64,000 nucleotides of DNA from Shewanella gelidimarina (GTDB lineage Bacteria > Pseudomonadota > Gammaproteobacteria > Enterobacterales > Shewanellaceae): positions 1 through 64,000 of the forward strand of contig NZ_JAKIKW010000011.1 in the NCBI RefSeq assembly GCF_023283945.1. Reading direction: 5' to 3'. Shown here in pieces: positions 36,763 to 48,074 of the stretch. Every line of letters begins with the position of its first letter. Position 1 is the first letter of the stretch. The notes beneath the pieces are model-generated. The model did no database searches and was not told the DNA's origin. It saw only the letters and a list, made by a program, of their open reading frames with translations. Made by a program: the position numbers and the translations under genes.

Positions 36763-38067
36763 ATGAAACGCTGTAACCGATTGATTTTTGCTTTACTAAC
36801 ATTGGCGATGAGCCAACTTGTTCACGCTGCGGTTGAACCATTAGATCGCGTCACAGTGCAAATTAATGAAGGCATCATTTTAGAAAGTGAAGTTGCTGGG
36901 ATGGTCAAAACCATTAAAGCCAATGCCGCTACCGCAGGGCAAAAGCTACCATCAGATACTGCACTGCGAACACAGGTTATTGAACGCCTTATTTTGACTC
37001 GCTTGCAGATGCAGATGGCTGACCGTATCGGTCTTCATATTGGTGATCTCCAGTTAGACCAGACTATTGATAATATCGCTAAAGAGCAAAAATTAACTGT
37101 TGAGCAGATGAAAGCCCAAATCGAACTTGATGGCACCTCTTTTGCGCAATATCGTGAACAGCTGCGTGAGGAAGTGACCTTAGGTGAAATCCAACGTATT
37201 CAGGTGCAACGACGGATCCAAGTTTCGCCGCAAGAAATTAACAACCTAGTCAGCTTGATTAACGAGCAAGGCTTGAAAGATGTAGAATTCCAGATTGGTC
37301 ATATCTTAATCGATGTTGCAAACAATGCTACGAGCGCTGAGCTTGAAGCATCAAGTAAAAGAGCGGCTACGGTATTAAAACGCTTAAACGATGGCGATGA
37401 CTTTAGAAGTATAGCCATTGCAGCATCTGCAGGTCCAAAAGCACTTGAAGGTGGTCTTTGGGACTATATGAACATCAACGAAATGCCAACGCTTTTCGCT
37501 GAAGTTGTTAGCGATGCAAAAGTCGGTGATATAATAGGTCCAATTAAGAGTGGTGCAGGTCTTCATATCCTAAAAGTCATGGATGCACGAGGCTTACAGA
37601 CTCAAGAAGTTAAAGAGGTAAGATCACGTCATATACTATTGAAGCCATCTCCGATCCTGTCGGAAGAACGTGCCAAAGGTATGATGGACAGATTCTTAGC
37701 TCAAATCCGTTCTGGTGAAGCTAAATTTGAAGATCTAGCACACCAATATTCAGAAGATCCGGGGTCTGCGGCTAAAGGTGGTGAACTTGGTTGGGCAGAT
37801 CCAAACGTCTACGTACCTGCGTTTTCCCAAACGTTGAATGCGCTTGAAGTTGGTGAAATTAGTGAACCATTCCGCTCAACACACGGCTGGCACATTACTC
37901 AACTGGAAGAGAAGCGCGTTACTGATGCAACCGATAAATTTAATACAAACCGAGCTCATCAGTTAATATATCGTCGTAAATTTAACGAAGAATTACAGAA
38001 CTGGTTAGATGAAATGCGCAGTGAAGCATTTATCGATATATTCGAGCCGGAACCGAATCGAGGTTAA
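36763..38067 (+). CDS. surA: Periplasmic chaperone and peptidyl-prolyl isomerase SurA
   Basis: Guides unfolded outer-membrane proteins, including LptD, to the Bam machine. 434 residues from ATG 36763; AAGGA lies nine bases before it, and an in-frame TTG two codons earlier is less likely. The signal peptide ends near SQLVHAA. The N-terminal SurA domain is followed by two parvulin domains (about 175-275 and 285-385; the second shows the [11 protein letters not shown] and [18 protein letters not shown] core). It ends five bases before the TTG start of pdxA. Confidence 0.95.
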   Translation: MKRCNRLIFALLTLAMSQLVHAAVEPLDRVTVQINEGIILESEVAGMVKTIKANAATAGQKLPSDTALRTQVIERLILTRLQMQMADRIGLHIGDLQLDQTIDNIAKEQKLTVEQMKAQIELDGTSFAQYREQLREEVTLGEIQRIQVQRRIQVSPQEINNLVSLINEQGLKDVEFQIGHILIDVANNATSAELEASSKRAATVLKRLNDGDDFRSIAIAASAGPKALEGGLWDYMNINEMPTLFAEVVSDAKVGDIIGPIKSGAGLHILKVMDARGLQTQEVKEVRSRHILLKPSPILSEERAKGMMDRFLAQIRSGEAKFEDLAHQYSEDPGSAAKGGELGWADPNVYVPAFSQTLNALEVGEISEPFRSTHGWHITQLEEKRVTDATDKFNTNRAHQLIYRRKFNEELQNWLDEMRSEAFIDIFEPEPNRG

Positions 38068-38072
38068 CCATA

Positions 38073-39056
38073 TTGTCGACTAAACGAATCGCTATTACGC
38101 CGGGTGAACCGGCGGGTATAGGCCCCGATTTAGTGATACAACTAGCTCAGCAGGCTTGGCCTGCTGAGCTAGTTGTTTGTGCTGATCCGGAACTATTACA
38201 AACTCGAGCCAAAAAGCTTGGGTTATCAATTCAACTGCGACCTTACCAGCCAAATCAGCCTCCTAAAGCTCAAGAAGCCGGTACGCTTACCATAGTTCCA
38301 TTTACTTTGGAGAGCGAAGCGGTGTGCGGCAAACTTAATGAGAAAAACAGCCATTATGTTGTCGATACACTGCGTTTTGCAGGTGAGAAAAACATGGTTG
38401 GCGAATTTGATGCTGTGGTTACTGGTCCCGTGCATAAAGGGATTATTAACCAAGCAGGCATCCCATTTAGCGGCCATACTGAGTTTTTTGCTAACCAAGC
38501 AAATTGCCAAGATGTCGTCATGATGCTTGCAGCTCCTGGTTTACAGGTTGCACTTGTCACCACACATATTCCACTGGCTTATGTTGCAAAGGCAATTACT
38601 CGAGACCGGTTACACCAGATAGTCAAAATTCTACACAAGGATCTTGTTGAAAAATTTGCTATCCCTTCACCTAAGATTTATGTCTGTGGCTTAAATCCGC
38701 ATGCGGGTGAAGACGGTCATTTAGGCAGAGAAGAGATTGATATCATCATACCTGCGCTCGAAGAGTTGCGAGCGTTAGATATGAATATTATTGGTCCACT
38801 GCCTGCTGACACAATATTTCAACCCAAATACTTAGAAGATGCTGATGTGGTACTCGCGATGTACCACGATCAAGGCCTTCCAGTACTAAAAGCTAGAGGC
38901 TTTGGCAGTTCAGTCAATATTACTCTAGGATTACCCTACATAAGAACATCGGTCGACCACGGTACGGCCTTAGAGCTTGCAGGCACTGGTTCTGCTGATA
39001 TTGGTAGTTTTGTCTGTGCATTAAATAGAGCCATTGATTTGGCTGCAAAGAATTAG
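38073..39056 (+). CDS. pdxA: 4-hydroxythreonine-4-phosphate dehydrogenase PdxA
   Basis: Oxidises 4-phosphohydroxy-L-threonine in de novo pyridoxal phosphate synthesis, needing NAD and a divalent metal. 327 residues. The start is TTG at 38073 with GAGG about nine bases upstream. The N-terminal [16 protein letters not shown], the metal-binding His blocks ([22 protein letters not shown]) and [15 protein letters not shown] are intact. The region encoding residues 22-35 contains a perfect 17-bp inverted repeat. It follows surA by five bases and precedes rsmA by 15, so it is an operon gene. Confidence 0.95.
   Translation: MSTKRIAITPGEPAGIGPDLVIQLAQQAWPAELVVCADPELLQTRAKKLGLSIQLRPYQPNQPPKAQEAGTLTIVPFTLESEAVCGKLNEKNSHYVVDTLRFAGEKNMVGEFDAVVTGPVHKGIINQAGIPFSGHTEFFANQANCQDVVMMLAAPGLQVALVTTHIPLAYVAKAITRDRLHQIVKILHKDLVEKFAIPSPKIYVCGLNPHAGEDGHLGREEIDIIIPALEELRALDMNIIGPLPADTIFQPKYLEDADVVLAMYHDQGLPVLKARGFGSSVNITLGLPYIRTSVDHGTALELAGTGSADIGSFVCALNRAIDLAAKN
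38138..38176 (+). repeat. Perfect 17-bp inverted repeat inside the start of pdxA
   Basis: ACAACTAGCTCAGCAGG (38138-38154) and CCTGCTGAGCTAGTTGT (38160-38176) are exact reverse complements around a 5-nt loop CTTGG. It lies within the coding sequence, about 65 bases after the start, and encodes [13 protein letters not shown]. There is no following T-run, so it is not an ordinary terminator. It would form a very stable hairpin in the surA-pdxA mRNA. A role in translation or RNA decay, or a processing site, is inference. Confidence 0.9.
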
Positions 39057-39071
39057 TGAAAAAGTTATCTC

Positions 39072-39878
39072 ATGAGTAATAAAGTACATTTAGGCCATAC
39101 GGCTAGAAAACGCTTCGGTCAGAACTTCTTGACCGATCAGAACGTGATCAATCGAATCGTCGGTGCTATTTCGCCAGATAACGATCACGTTATGGTTGAA
39201 ATTGGTCCAGGCTTGGCAGCGCTTACTGAGCCCGTTGCTAGCGGTATCGACAAGTTAACAGTCGTCGAGTTAGATAAAGATTTAGTTGAGCGTCTAAAAA
39301 AACATCCGACGCTAAAAGATAAGCTTGAGATCCACCAAGGTGATGCTCTTGACTTTGATTTTAAACAGTTAGTACGTGAAGATATGCAGATGAAAGTGTT
39401 TGGTAATCTGCCATATAACATCTCTACGCCACTAATGTTTCATCTATTTGAGTTTGCACAGTACATCGAAAATATGCACTTCATGCTACAAAAAGAGGTG
39501 GTATTAAGATTGTCGGCAAGCCCAGGCACTAAAGCCTACGGCCGCCTTACTGTGATGGCACAATATCATTGCCAAATCATGCCAGTGTTGGAAGTTCCAC
39601 CAGAGTCTTTTACTCCGGCACCAAAAGTAGACTCGGCGGTAGTACGTCTAGTGCCTTTTAAAGTCAAACCCTTCCCTTGTAAAGATGTGGAAATGTTAAG
39701 GCATTTGACAACAACCGCCTTTAATATGCGTCGTAAGACATTGAGGAATAATCTCAAACACATGTTAACTGATGACGAGTTCGCGCAGCTTAATATCGAC
39801 CCTACATTGCGACCAGAGCAAATAAGTGTTGAACAATACGTTGCTATGGCAAACTTGTTCATCGACAAGCAAGTGTAA
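39072..39878 (+). CDS. rsmA: 16S rRNA dimethyladenosine transferase RsmA/KsgA
   Basis: Dimethylates the two adjacent adenines near the 3' end of 16S rRNA during small-subunit maturation. 268 residues. The SAM-binding motif [15 protein letters not shown], the acidic motif [12 protein letters not shown], and the catalytic [16 protein letters not shown] (motif IV NLPY) are intact. [14 protein letters not shown] is the family start. It follows pdxA by 15 bases and is closed by a terminator before apaG. Confidence 0.96.
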   Translation: MSNKVHLGHTARKRFGQNFLTDQNVINRIVGAISPDNDHVMVEIGPGLAALTEPVASGIDKLTVVELDKDLVERLKKHPTLKDKLEIHQGDALDFDFKQLVREDMQMKVFGNLPYNISTPLMFHLFEFAQYIENMHFMLQKEVVLRLSASPGTKAYGRLTVMAQYHCQIMPVLEVPPESFTPAPKVDSAVVRLVPFKVKPFPCKDVEMLRHLTTTAFNMRRKTLRNNLKHMLTDDEFAQLNIDPTLRPEQISVEQYVAMANLFIDKQV

Positions 39879-39910
39879 GTTTTACCCGCAACAATGGCTA
39901 AAAACAATTT

Positions 39911-39934
39911 GAAAGGGCATTAATTTGCCCTTTC
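39911..39934 (+). terminator. Terminator after rsmA
   Basis: GAAAGGGCA (39911-39919) pairs with TGCCCTTTC (39926-39934) around TTAATT, followed by TATTTTC. It separates lptD-surA-pdxA-rsmA from apaG-apaH, although read-through is possible. Confidence 0.7.
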
Positions 39935-40032
39935 TATTTTCTGCGATTCAAACCACATTCTCTATCAATTACAAACTACTCCCATTACTATACTGTTAAC
40001 TCATTCCAGATTTTTCATACTTGAGGCTAAAC

Positions 40033-40413
40033 ATGACCCAGAGTACGACATCCGTAAAAGTTGAAGTCAAAACGGAATATATTGAAGCCCAGTCGACCCC
40101 AGAGGAAGAGAAGTATTTATTCAGCTATACCATCACCATTATTAATCTCGGTGACCAAGACGTAACCCTAAAAAGCCGCCATTGGTGTATCACCGATGCC
40201 AACGGACGTAAAAGTGAAGTCCAAGGGGCGGGAGTCGTTGGTGAAACCCCAACCATAAAGCCAAACACTGCGTATCAATATACAAGCGGCACAGTACTGG
40301 AAACACCATTCGGGGTCATGGAGGGTAGCTACACCATGCAAAAAAGTAATGGTGATGAGTTTAAAGCACCAATTTCAGCATTTAGTCTTGCCATTCCTGG
40401 CTTGCTTCATTAA
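40033..40413 (+). CDS. apaG: ApaG (CorD) protein
   Basis: 126 residues from ATG 40033, which has GAGG seven bases upstream. It is a single fibronectin-type beta-sandwich domain. IINLGDQDVTLKSRHWCITDANG and the glycine-rich VQGAGVVGETPTIKPNTAYQYTSG loop, which resembles a pyrophosphate-binding segment, are typical. Its biochemical role is unsettled; mutants in enteric bacteria affect cobalt resistance and magnesium efflux. It is immediately upstream of apaH (15 bases) and likely coregulated. Confidence 0.95.
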   Translation: MTQSTTSVKVEVKTEYIEAQSTPEEEKYLFSYTITIINLGDQDVTLKSRHWCITDANGRKSEVQGAGVVGETPTIKPNTAYQYTSGTVLETPFGVMEGSYTMQKSNGDEFKAPISAFSLAIPGLLH

Positions 40414-40428
40414 GGGTTTTATTGTTAC

Positions 40429-41253
40429 ATGGCAAATTATTTTGTAGGAGATGTTCAAGGCTGTTTTGACGAGCTGGAATTAGTACTCAATAAAGTGGGG
40501 TTTAACCCTTCAATAGATTGCCTATGGGCTGTAGGTGACTTGATTGCACGTGGTCAGGGATCGCTGCAAACCCTACAATATTTTAAGTCATTGCAAGGCT
40601 CAGCAAAGGTGGTGCTCGGTAACCACGATCTCCATTTACTTGGGGTGCATGGAAAAATAAAACGCGCTAACCCCAAAGATAATTTAGGCGAGTTGTTAGC
40701 CTCTCCTGATATAGGCGCGTTGGTTGACTGGTTGCGTCTTCAGCCACTTTATCAAGAATATCCCGAGCAGAACATATTAATGACCCATGCCGGTATCCCA
40801 CCACAATGGGATCTCAGCACACTAAGAAACAAAGCTGATATCGTCGCAGAAGCACTGCAACAGCCTGATTACTTAACCGCTTTGATTGCAAAAATGTACA
40901 CTAACTCAGTTGCTCACTGCAGTGATGACTTATCTGAGCTAGATAAGAAAATATATACCATTAACGCACTGACACGCATGCGTTATCTCTACCCCGACGG
41001 CCGTCTAGATTTTGACTGCAAATTGCCCATAGAACAATGTGATAATTCTCAACTGTCACCTTGGTTCACCCATCAGGCCATACTTCGCCCTGAACATACA
41101 CTGGTCTTTGGCCACTGGGCAGCAATTATGGGCGAAGTAAACTCTCCAGCACTACAAGCGCTCGACACAGGCTGTTGTTGGGGAGAACATTTAACCCTGT
41201 GGCACTTAGAGTCAGACCAGAAAATAACTCAAAATAAGTTAAAAGAAAGTTAA
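40429..41253 (+). CDS. apaH: Diadenosine tetraphosphatase ApaH
   Basis: Cleaves Ap4A symmetrically to two ADP and removes Np4 RNA caps in E. coli. 274 residues, as expected. The calcineurin-like metallophosphatase motifs are intact: YFVGDVQGCFDELELVL, WAVGDLIARGQGSL and VLGNHDLHLLGVHG, plus the late LVFGHWAA. Its last codons overlap a FliA-type promoter for the following chemoreceptor gene. Confidence 0.96.
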   Translation: MANYFVGDVQGCFDELELVLNKVGFNPSIDCLWAVGDLIARGQGSLQTLQYFKSLQGSAKVVLGNHDLHLLGVHGKIKRANPKDNLGELLASPDIGALVDWLRLQPLYQEYPEQNILMTHAGIPPQWDLSTLRNKADIVAEALQQPDYLTALIAKMYTNSVAHCSDDLSELDKKIYTINALTRMRYLYPDGRLDFDCKLPIEQCDNSQLSPWFTHQAILRPEHTLVFGHWAAIMGEVNSPALQALDTGCCWGEHLTLWHLESDQKITQNKLKES

Positions 41254-41277
41254 ACTTAACGCGCTTACGGTCGATAT
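41251..41277 (+). promoter_or_regulatory. FliA (sigma-28) promoter of the chemoreceptor gene
   Basis: TAAA (41251-41254), 15 bases, then GTCGATAT (41270-41277), against the sigma-28 consensus TAAA-N15-GCCGATAA (6 of 8 in the second element). The first element overlaps the apaH stop codon. It is 72 bases before the MCP ATG. Confidence 0.55.
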
Positions 41278-41348
41278 AACATAATAGCGCGCCTTCCAAT
41301 GTGATTGTTGTCACCTAGCAGAATAAAATAATAATAAACGGAGCTTCT

Positions 41349-43370
41349 ATGAAATTAAATGTTGCCACTAGAGTGATTGGAGGGTTTACAGTTGTGACCT
41401 TCCTGCTTATCGTATTAGGTACCGCATCATGGTTTACCAATAATAAGCTAAAAACCAGTACGACATTATTGCAAGAGCTCAGCCTGCCAGCTTTAGAATC
41501 GAGTAACCTTCTTTCCCAAACCTTATCTCAGCAAGAGAAGCAAATTTTAGTTGCGTACCACAGCCCAGATAGCAAAGCGGTACCGGCAATTAAATCTCAG
41601 TTTGCATCAGCAAGTAGAACCTTCTCACAAGAGCTAAGCACATTAACCACTTTAGTGAGTGATAAAAGTGATTTTAGCCAAGTCATTAGAAAACTAAAAA
41701 GTAGCTATAGTCAGTTTAAAAATGAAAGCGAAAACATGATTGCTACTCATGAAAATGCACTCATAACTCAATCCCAAATTACAAACAAATACGATGCAGT
41801 TGAAATGGCTGTCGATGATAGCGCGTCTCTTTTACTCGACCTTATCGATATGGAGTTGAGCGAAGACATCATCCAACAAGAGATAGCCGCCACAGCAAGT
41901 GCATTAGATTCAAGCTTAAGCGGTATCGTCAGTACTAGCTTTGATTTGATTGGCACCACTGACAAATCAAAATTTAATACCATTTCTAAAGAGCTCGATT
42001 ACATCGTCAGTGACACCAAAAGTAGACTGAAATATGTGACATCCCACTGGGAAGGTGTTGTCGAAGCAGATCTCATTGATGAGATTAATGTTGAAGCGGC
42101 AAAAGTATTTATACTCGTCAAAGGTAACAACTCTTTAATTGACTTAAAAGCCAAAGAGATTGAGCTCATTAGCAAAGCGTCTCTTTTACTCAGTGCCGTT
42201 GATAAGGAAGCGAGTAACGTCAACAAGCAGATGACAAGCCTTACCTCTCTCATCGAGTCATTCTCCAAAGACGTCAGCGAGAGTGCAATAAAAGATATCG
42301 ATAGTGCCAGCATACAAACACTGATCTTAGTGATCATTGCCATTCTAGTGGCCATTGTGGTCAGTATTGCTGTCGTTCGTCCGCTTAGCCGTTCATTAGA
42401 CAAAATTAATCACGCGCTCAATGTGCTCGCATCAGGCGATCTAACTCATAAGCTCGATGATTCAGGGCATGATGAGTTTGCTAAATTGTCAGCCAACTGC
42501 AACAAACTTGTCGACAGTTTACGTGCTCTCATCCAAGGTATACTTGACCGCTCTGACCAACTTGCAGCCGCGGCAGAAGAAACCTCAGCCATTACTGCCC
42601 AAACAACAGTAGGCATTCAAGAGCAGAAGAGCCAAGTGGATCAAGTCGCTACTGCAACCACTCAGCTAAGCTCTAGTGCGCTGCAAGTGACAGCGAGTGC
42701 AGATGAAGCTTTAAGCCAGATAAAAGCGGCTGACGATGAAAGCCAGCATATGCGCCTCATCGCTGATGAAAACAAGCGCACCATATTGGCATTAGCTGAT
42801 GAAGTATCAAAGGCTGGAGTGGTGATTAATAAGGTTCATGCCGATAGCGCTTCAATAGGCTCTATATTGGATGTGATTAGAGCCATTGCAGAACAAACTA
42901 ACTTGCTAGCACTAAATGCTGCAATTGAAGCTGCACGTGCAGGAGAGCAAGGCAGAGGCTTCGCAGTGGTAGCAGATGAAGTGCGTAGTCTTGCCTCTAG
43001 AACTCAAGATTCAACCCAAGAGATCCAGCAGATGATTGAAGTACTACAACAAGGTACTCAAGAGGCTGTCGCGGTTATGGAGCTTGGTCGTTCACAAGCA
43101 AAATCCTGTGTTGATAAAACAGAACAAGCAAACAACGCCCTTGAAAGTATCAGTAATGCTGTTCACAAAGCTCACGACTCTGGCACCCATATTGCCCATG
43201 CGGCGCAAGAACAAAATCTGGTCAGTCAACAAGTCTCAGAAAAGCTAGAACACATCGCGGCGATTTCAGAAGAAACTTCAACGGGTGCAGATCAAACGGC
43301 GCAGTCTAGCCATCAAGTTGCACAACTAGCAGAAGAGCTACAAGCCTCAGTGAAAGAATTTAAAGTTTAA
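41349..43370 (+). CDS. Methyl-accepting chemotaxis protein
   Basis: 673 residues. Transmembrane helix 1 spans about 11-29, with a long periplasmic helical sensor domain (about 30-320). Transmembrane helix 2 is about 322-345 ([19 protein letters not shown]), then comes a HAMP domain, and a cytoplasmic coiled coil with the invariant hairpin tip [37 protein letters not shown]. The ligand is unknown. Monocistronic between a FliA-type promoter and a strong terminator, so expression with the flagellar regulon is likely. No other chemotaxis gene is near. Confidence 0.93.
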   Translation: MKLNVATRVIGGFTVVTFLLIVLGTASWFTNNKLKTSTTLLQELSLPALESSNLLSQTLSQQEKQILVAYHSPDSKAVPAIKSQFASASRTFSQELSTLTTLVSDKSDFSQVIRKLKSSYSQFKNESENMIATHENALITQSQITNKYDAVEMAVDDSASLLLDLIDMELSEDIIQQEIAATASALDSSLSGIVSTSFDLIGTTDKSKFNTISKELDYIVSDTKSRLKYVTSHWEGVVEADLIDEINVEAAKVFILVKGNNSLIDLKAKEIELISKASLLLSAVDKEASNVNKQMTSLTSLIESFSKDVSESAIKDIDSASIQTLILVIIAILVAIVVSIAVVRPLSRSLDKINHALNVLASGDLTHKLDDSGHDEFAKLSANCNKLVDSLRALIQGILDRSDQLAAAAEETSAITAQTTVGIQEQKSQVDQVATATTQLSSSALQVTASADEALSQIKAADDESQHMRLIADENKRTILALADEVSKAGVVINKVHADSASIGSILDVIRAIAEQTNLLALNAAIEAARAGEQGRGFAVVADEVRSLASRTQDSTQEIQQMIEVLQQGTQEAVAVMELGRSQAKSCVDKTEQANNALESISNAVHKAHDSGTHIAHAAQEQNLVSQQVSEKLEHIAAISEETSTGADQTAQSSHQVAQLAEELQASVKEFKV

Positions 43371-43385
43371 TAACTTTTACAATTT

Positions 43386-43419
43386 AAAAAGGAGGACTGT
43401 TTTGCAGTCCTCCTTTTTT
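43386..43419 (+). terminator. Terminator of the chemoreceptor gene
   Basis: AAAAAGGAGGACTG (43386-43399) pairs perfectly over 14 bp with CAGTCCTCCTTTTT (43405-43418), loop of five, ending in T's, 15 bases after the stop. Between this and the next terminator (43420-43599) is a stretch with no gene. Confidence 0.9.
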
Positions 43420-43599
43420 ATCGTTAAATTATTTGGTTTCAATATTGGTAGCGATTAAATATCCGCCACAATGAATGTTACACCAAATAAATACCTTCAA
43501 GACGGAGAGCACTTCAATCAACATAAGCCCGACTGCATTAATATGTTTATACCAATTACATTAAACCGTTATTATTGGTGCTAAGTGACAAATATAAAA

Positions 43600-43620
43600 A
43601 AACCGGGAAAGTCCCGGTTT
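43600..43620 (-). terminator. Terminator of the DUF3718 gene
   Basis: AAACCGGGA (43600-43608) pairs with TCCCGGTTT (43612-43620), loop AAG. The A-run to its left becomes a T-run on the minus strand, 30 bases after the stop at 43650. Confidence 0.8.
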
Positions 43621-43649
43621 CTTATATTTATATACGTCGAAAAGTAGAA

Positions 43650-44045
43650 TTAACCGCCAGCTAAACGTTCTTTAATCGCTGTCGTAATTTCACTGGCTGA
43701 ATGGCCATTACTTTCAGCCCATGCAGCGATAGTAAGGCCGTCACTTTCAGCTTTACCTAGGTTAGATACAGGCAGTCTCTTTGTGACAAAGGTACCTACT
43801 GCATTAGAGCCATTCTTCATAGCCACTCTCAGCAAGCTATCACCATTACATGAAACACCATCATATATATTACGCAATTTAACGCGGCTTTCTTTTAGCT
43901 TCTTACGCAAACGGTTTTTATCATCACTGACAACATAGTTACAAATATTGGCAGCTAATTGATCTTGGTTTGCTAAGGCTGGAGTTGAAATCGATATTGA
44001 AGATGCCACAATCAGTGTAGCGATGCTCATAGATAACAAGCGCAT
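43650..44045 (-). CDS. DUF3718 periplasmic protein
   Basis: 131 residues with a signal peptide (MSIATLIVASSISISTPALA). The mature part has a Cys pair (AANICNYVV and YDGVSCNGDSLLRVAMKNG) and a region LRKKLKESRVKLRNIYDGV that fits DUF3718, a Shewanella/Vibrio family of unknown function. It carries its own terminator and an AT-rich promoter region of about 100 bases. Confidence 0.8.
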   Translation of the reverse strand: MRLLSMSIATLIVASSISISTPALANQDQLAANICNYVVSDDKNRLRKKLKESRVKLRNIYDGVSCNGDSLLRVAMKNGSNAVGTFVTKRLPVSNLGKAESDGLTIAAWAESNGHSASEITTAIKERLAGG

Positions 44046-44084
44046 CAGACACTCCTTATTATTTTAGTTTTTATTTATTATATT

Positions 44085-44112
44085 AAGAAAGCACTTATCG
44101 ATATGCTTTCTT
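44085..44112 (-). terminator. Weak candidate terminator of the obgE-yjjP-yjjB-folA unit
   Basis: AAGAAAGCA (44085-44093) pairs with TGCTTTCTT (44104-44112). The following minus-strand sequence is T/A mixed rather than a clean T-run. It lies about 37 bases after the folA stop. Confidence 0.4.
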
Positions 44113-44148
44113 TATTATTACAACAGGGTACTAAACAACCCGCCTAAT

Positions 44149-44631
44149 TTAACACTTTTTAACCATTTTGATAAAGCTATATTCCAATTGTTTGCCACTT
44201 ATAGCTACATCTCTCGACATTTCCAACCAAGATCCATCATCCCAATGCGGGAAATAGGTATCGCCTTCGACATCCAGTGAAATTTCAGTTAAATATAAAA
44301 CATCCGATAGACACAAAAGGCTTGTGTAAAGTTGACCGCCTCCGATAACAACCAGCTCTTCACAGTCGCCTGCAGCGAGCTTAGCATCCTCAAAACAGGT
44401 CACCGTAGTGACACCGTCTATGGCCAAATCTGCTTGGCGACTGATCACTATATTATGCCTACCTGGCAGCGGCCGACCAATTGACTCATAGGTCTTTCGC
44501 CCCATCACAATAGGCTTACCTAAGGTTACGGCCTTAAAATGGCGTAGATCTTCTGGGAGGTGCCATGGCATCTTGTTGTCTTTACCAATAACGCGGTTAT
44601 TCGCCATAGCGGCAATCATAGCAATTTTCAA
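44149..44631 (-). CDS. folA: Dihydrofolate reductase FolA
   Basis: Reduces dihydrofolate to tetrahydrofolate with NADPH. 160 residues, the usual length. IAAMANNRVIGKDNKMPWHLPEDLRHFK (the MPWHLPEDL active-site loop with Asp/Glu), GRKTYESIG and VIGGGQLYT are all intact. It follows yjjB by 21 bases at the end of the obgE-yjjP-yjjB-folA series. Confidence 0.97.
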   Translation of the reverse strand: MKIAMIAAMANNRVIGKDNKMPWHLPEDLRHFKAVTLGKPIVMGRKTYESIGRPLPGRHNIVISRQADLAIDGVTTVTCFEDAKLAAGDCEELVVIGGGQLYTSLLCLSDVLYLTEISLDVEGDTYFPHWDDGSWLEMSRDVAISGKQLEYSFIKMVKKC

Positions 44632-44652
44632 AATACTTCCTTTTACATTTTG

Positions 44653-45123
44653 TTAGATGACTGGACGCGAGCGAAAATAAAGTAAGCTTGGCATAGCAAG
44701 GCCGACAGATAGTGCGCCGAGAATGAATACAGTTTTAAGCCCATTACTGATGACTTCTGATATCAGTTCCGGGCTGACATGGGATTGTGCCGTCAATTGG
44801 ACTAATGCTATCACGGTATTAAATGCGTAGGAGCCAGGGATCATCGGAATGATCGCTGCAACAGCGTACATCAAAGGTGGCGCGAGATGACGCTTAGCAA
44901 AACCTATTGTAACAATCCCTACAAGCGCAGCTGCAAAGAATGTTGCCCATTCAATAGGCAGTCCTAGACTTAACCACATCGTGCGGCTGCCATGCCCTAG
45001 TGCTCCTGCTATCGCACAAAAAGGCAGGAAACGACGCGGTACATTAAACAGCATCGCAAATCCAACGGCAGGAATCGCTGAAAACACGGCATCGTTTAAC
45101 ATGCTTAGAATAAGCGACATCAT
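44653..45123 (-). CDS. yjjB: ThrE-type exporter, C-terminal half (YjjB-like)
   Basis: 156 residues from ATG 45123 and about four to five membrane helices (AIPAVGFAMLFNVPRR, TMWLSLGLPIEWATFF, AAIIPMIPGSYAFNTV). The ATG overlaps the yjjP stop by four bases (ATGA), so the two are translationally coupled. In E. coli YjjP and YjjB form a two-part ThrE-family exporter of dicarboxylates; here the substrate could be threonine/serine or succinate and is not known. A longer reading frame upstream of 45123 exists but overlaps yjjP coding. Confidence 0.85.
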   Translation of the reverse strand: MMSLILSMLNDAVFSAIPAVGFAMLFNVPRRFLPFCAIAGALGHGSRTMWLSLGLPIEWATFFAAALVGIVTIGFAKRHLAPPLMYAVAAIIPMIPGSYAFNTVIALVQLTAQSHVSPELISEVISNGLKTVFILGALSVGLAMPSLLYFRSRPVI

Positions 45124-45881
45124 AAAAACAGCCCGCCTATTTGCATTGCCATAGTGATCCCTATTACTGACGATACCGTCAGTAATGTTGCGTGGCCCCA
45201 ACGCGAAATACCCACGTTTAGGTGTCCCTTTACCATATCTGATATAGCATTTATCATCGGAAAGCCTGGCACAAGCATCAATACACTCGCGGCCATGGGT
45301 AACTTGGGCGTGTCAGTTAAATCAAATTGGTAACCCGTTTGCGCAATGATAGTCGTAACGAATGCTGTAACACTGAAATTGAGGAGTAAATTGAAATGAC
45401 GTTTAGCGATAGAAAGTCGAACAAACATACCGATAGCTGAGGCTAAAAACGTAATCAGGCAAGCCGTAATGTCCCCCCCGAATAGGTGACAAAAACTAGC
45501 GCAAGATAAGCCAATCATAGGTACTACATATTTTGCTGGATAAGTCTTAGGTTCGATGCGACTGACACGTTTACGCACTTCATGCAGGCCGTATATGCCT
45601 TTTTCGGTCAACAGACAGATACGTTGAAGCTCGCATACAATGGTCATATTAATACCATGCTCACGCGTTCGTCTGGTTGTGGTTATGCAGCGCCCATGAA
45701 CAAGGCTAGTTAAAACGAGGCAGTTGGAGGAGATAGATATTTCGACACTGGCTAGGCCTAAAGCATAGCCTAAGCGCTGACTAATCTCTTCAACAAGTTC
45801 AGAGTCAGCGCCATAAGCTAGAAGAAGTTGAGCAACCCTAACAACTTGACGTGTAATATCATTTTGTGTGTCGGCGTACAA
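45120..45881 (-). CDS. yjjP: ThrE-type exporter, N-terminal half (YjjP-like)
   Basis: 253 residues. A soluble N-terminal domain (about 1-115, with QLLLAYGADSELVEEISQRLGYALGLASVEI) precedes about five membrane helices. TTG at 45881 is the start, with GAGG about ten bases upstream. The conserved pocket-like motif ASVLMLVPGFPMINAISDMVKGHLN is typical of the ThrE N-terminal half. It is 26 bases downstream of obgE and overlaps yjjB. Confidence 0.85.
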   Translation of the reverse strand: MYADTQNDITRQVVRVAQLLLAYGADSELVEEISQRLGYALGLASVEISISSNCLVLTSLVHGRCITTTRRTREHGINMTIVCELQRICLLTEKGIYGLHEVRKRVSRIEPKTYPAKYVVPMIGLSCASFCHLFGGDITACLITFLASAIGMFVRLSIAKRHFNLLLNFSVTAFVTTIIAQTGYQFDLTDTPKLPMAASVLMLVPGFPMINAISDMVKGHLNVGISRWGHATLLTVSSVIGITMAMQIGGLFL

Positions 45882-45907
45882 TTCTCAACATCCTCAATTG
45901 AAACTAT

Positions 45908-47104
<1,197 letters not shown>

Positions 47105-47160
47105 TTATACTCTTAACGATTCTAGTCGCCAAAAAACAATTTACTTAATATTAAAAAAAA

Positions 47161-47187
47161 CAAAGCCCCACCAATGGCGGGGCTTTG
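47161..47187 (-). terminator. Terminator of rplU-rpmA
   Basis: CAAAGCCCC (47161-47169) pairs with GGGGCTTTG (47179-47187), with a further CC/GG pairing inside, and is preceded by A's that are T's on the minus strand. It lies about 25 bases after the rpmA stop. Confidence 0.85.
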
Positions 47188-47212
47188 TATTAATCTTAGC
47201 AGAAGCTAAAGA

Positions 47213-47467
47213 TTAATCTTCAATGCTGATAAACTTGCGGCTCTGTGGACCTTTAACTTCAAACTTCACTTTACCAGAGGTAAGTGCGAATAAAGTGTGG
47301 TCACGACCGATACCAACATTAACACCAGCGTGGAATTTAGTACCACGTTGACGAACGATGATGTTACCAGCTAGAACTGATTCGCCGCCAAAGCGCTTTA
47401 CACCAAGACGTTTACTTTCTGAATCGCGGCCGTTACGAGTAGAACCGCCAGCTTTTTTATGTGCCAT
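47213..47467 (-). CDS. rpmA: 50S ribosomal protein L27
   Basis: 84 residues with the standard N-terminus [20 protein letters not shown] near the peptidyl-transferase centre and [22 protein letters not shown]. It follows rplU by 15 bases. Confidence 0.98.
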   Translation of the reverse strand: MAHKKAGGSTRNGRDSESKRLGVKRFGGESVLAGNIIVRQRGTKFHAGVNVGIGRDHTLFALTSGKVKFEVKGPQSRKFISIED

Positions 47468-47482
47468 GAGTTAGACTCCTAA

Positions 47483-47794
47483 TTAAGCGCTAATAGCTGT
47501 AATTTTAACTTCGGTGAACCATTGACGATGGCCCATCTTCTTATCGTGGTGCTTACGACGACGGAACTTAACAATAGTTACCTTCTCCGCACGGCCGTGG
47601 CTAACAACTTCAGCAACAACCTTACCACCTTCAACTAAAGGTGCACCTACGTGTACAGTCTCACCATCTGCAACCAAAAGAACTTGGTCGAACTCGATAG
47701 TTTCGCCTGTAGCGACTTCTAATTTTTCTAAACGAACTGTATGACCGGCTTCAACGCGATGTTGTTTGCCGCCACTTTGAAAAACAGCGTACAT
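47483..47794 (-). CDS. rplU: 50S ribosomal protein L21
   Basis: 103 residues, [25 protein letters not shown] and the basic C-terminal [24 protein letters not shown] typical of L21. GGAG precedes the ATG. It is the first gene of the rplU-rpmA unit, divergent from ispB with a 280-base spacer that holds both promoters and no other visible feature. Confidence 0.98.
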   Translation of the reverse strand: MYAVFQSGGKQHRVEAGHTVRLEKLEVATGETIEFDQVLLVADGETVHVGAPLVEGGKVVAEVVSHGRAEKVTIVKFRRRKHHDKKMGHRQWFTEVKITAISA

Positions 47795-48074
47795 AGCTAT
47801 TTTACTCCGATATTCTAAACACGCCGCTCAAACTATAATAGATTGATGCTGGGTGCTATAAAAGCTTTAATGACAATGGTCGCGGAGTTTACGCTAAGAA
47901 CTAACATCTGACAAGAGCTAATTCAGTAAGAATAAAAAAAGACCCAAATATCTCCCAGAATTAGCGACAACTACTGTCTTGCTGCGCAAATTTAGGTAGA
48001 ATCCAACTATTATAACATTTATGTCTTAAATGAGCTGCTGATTGTCATAGCAGCCAACAAATCAGAGTCTATTT

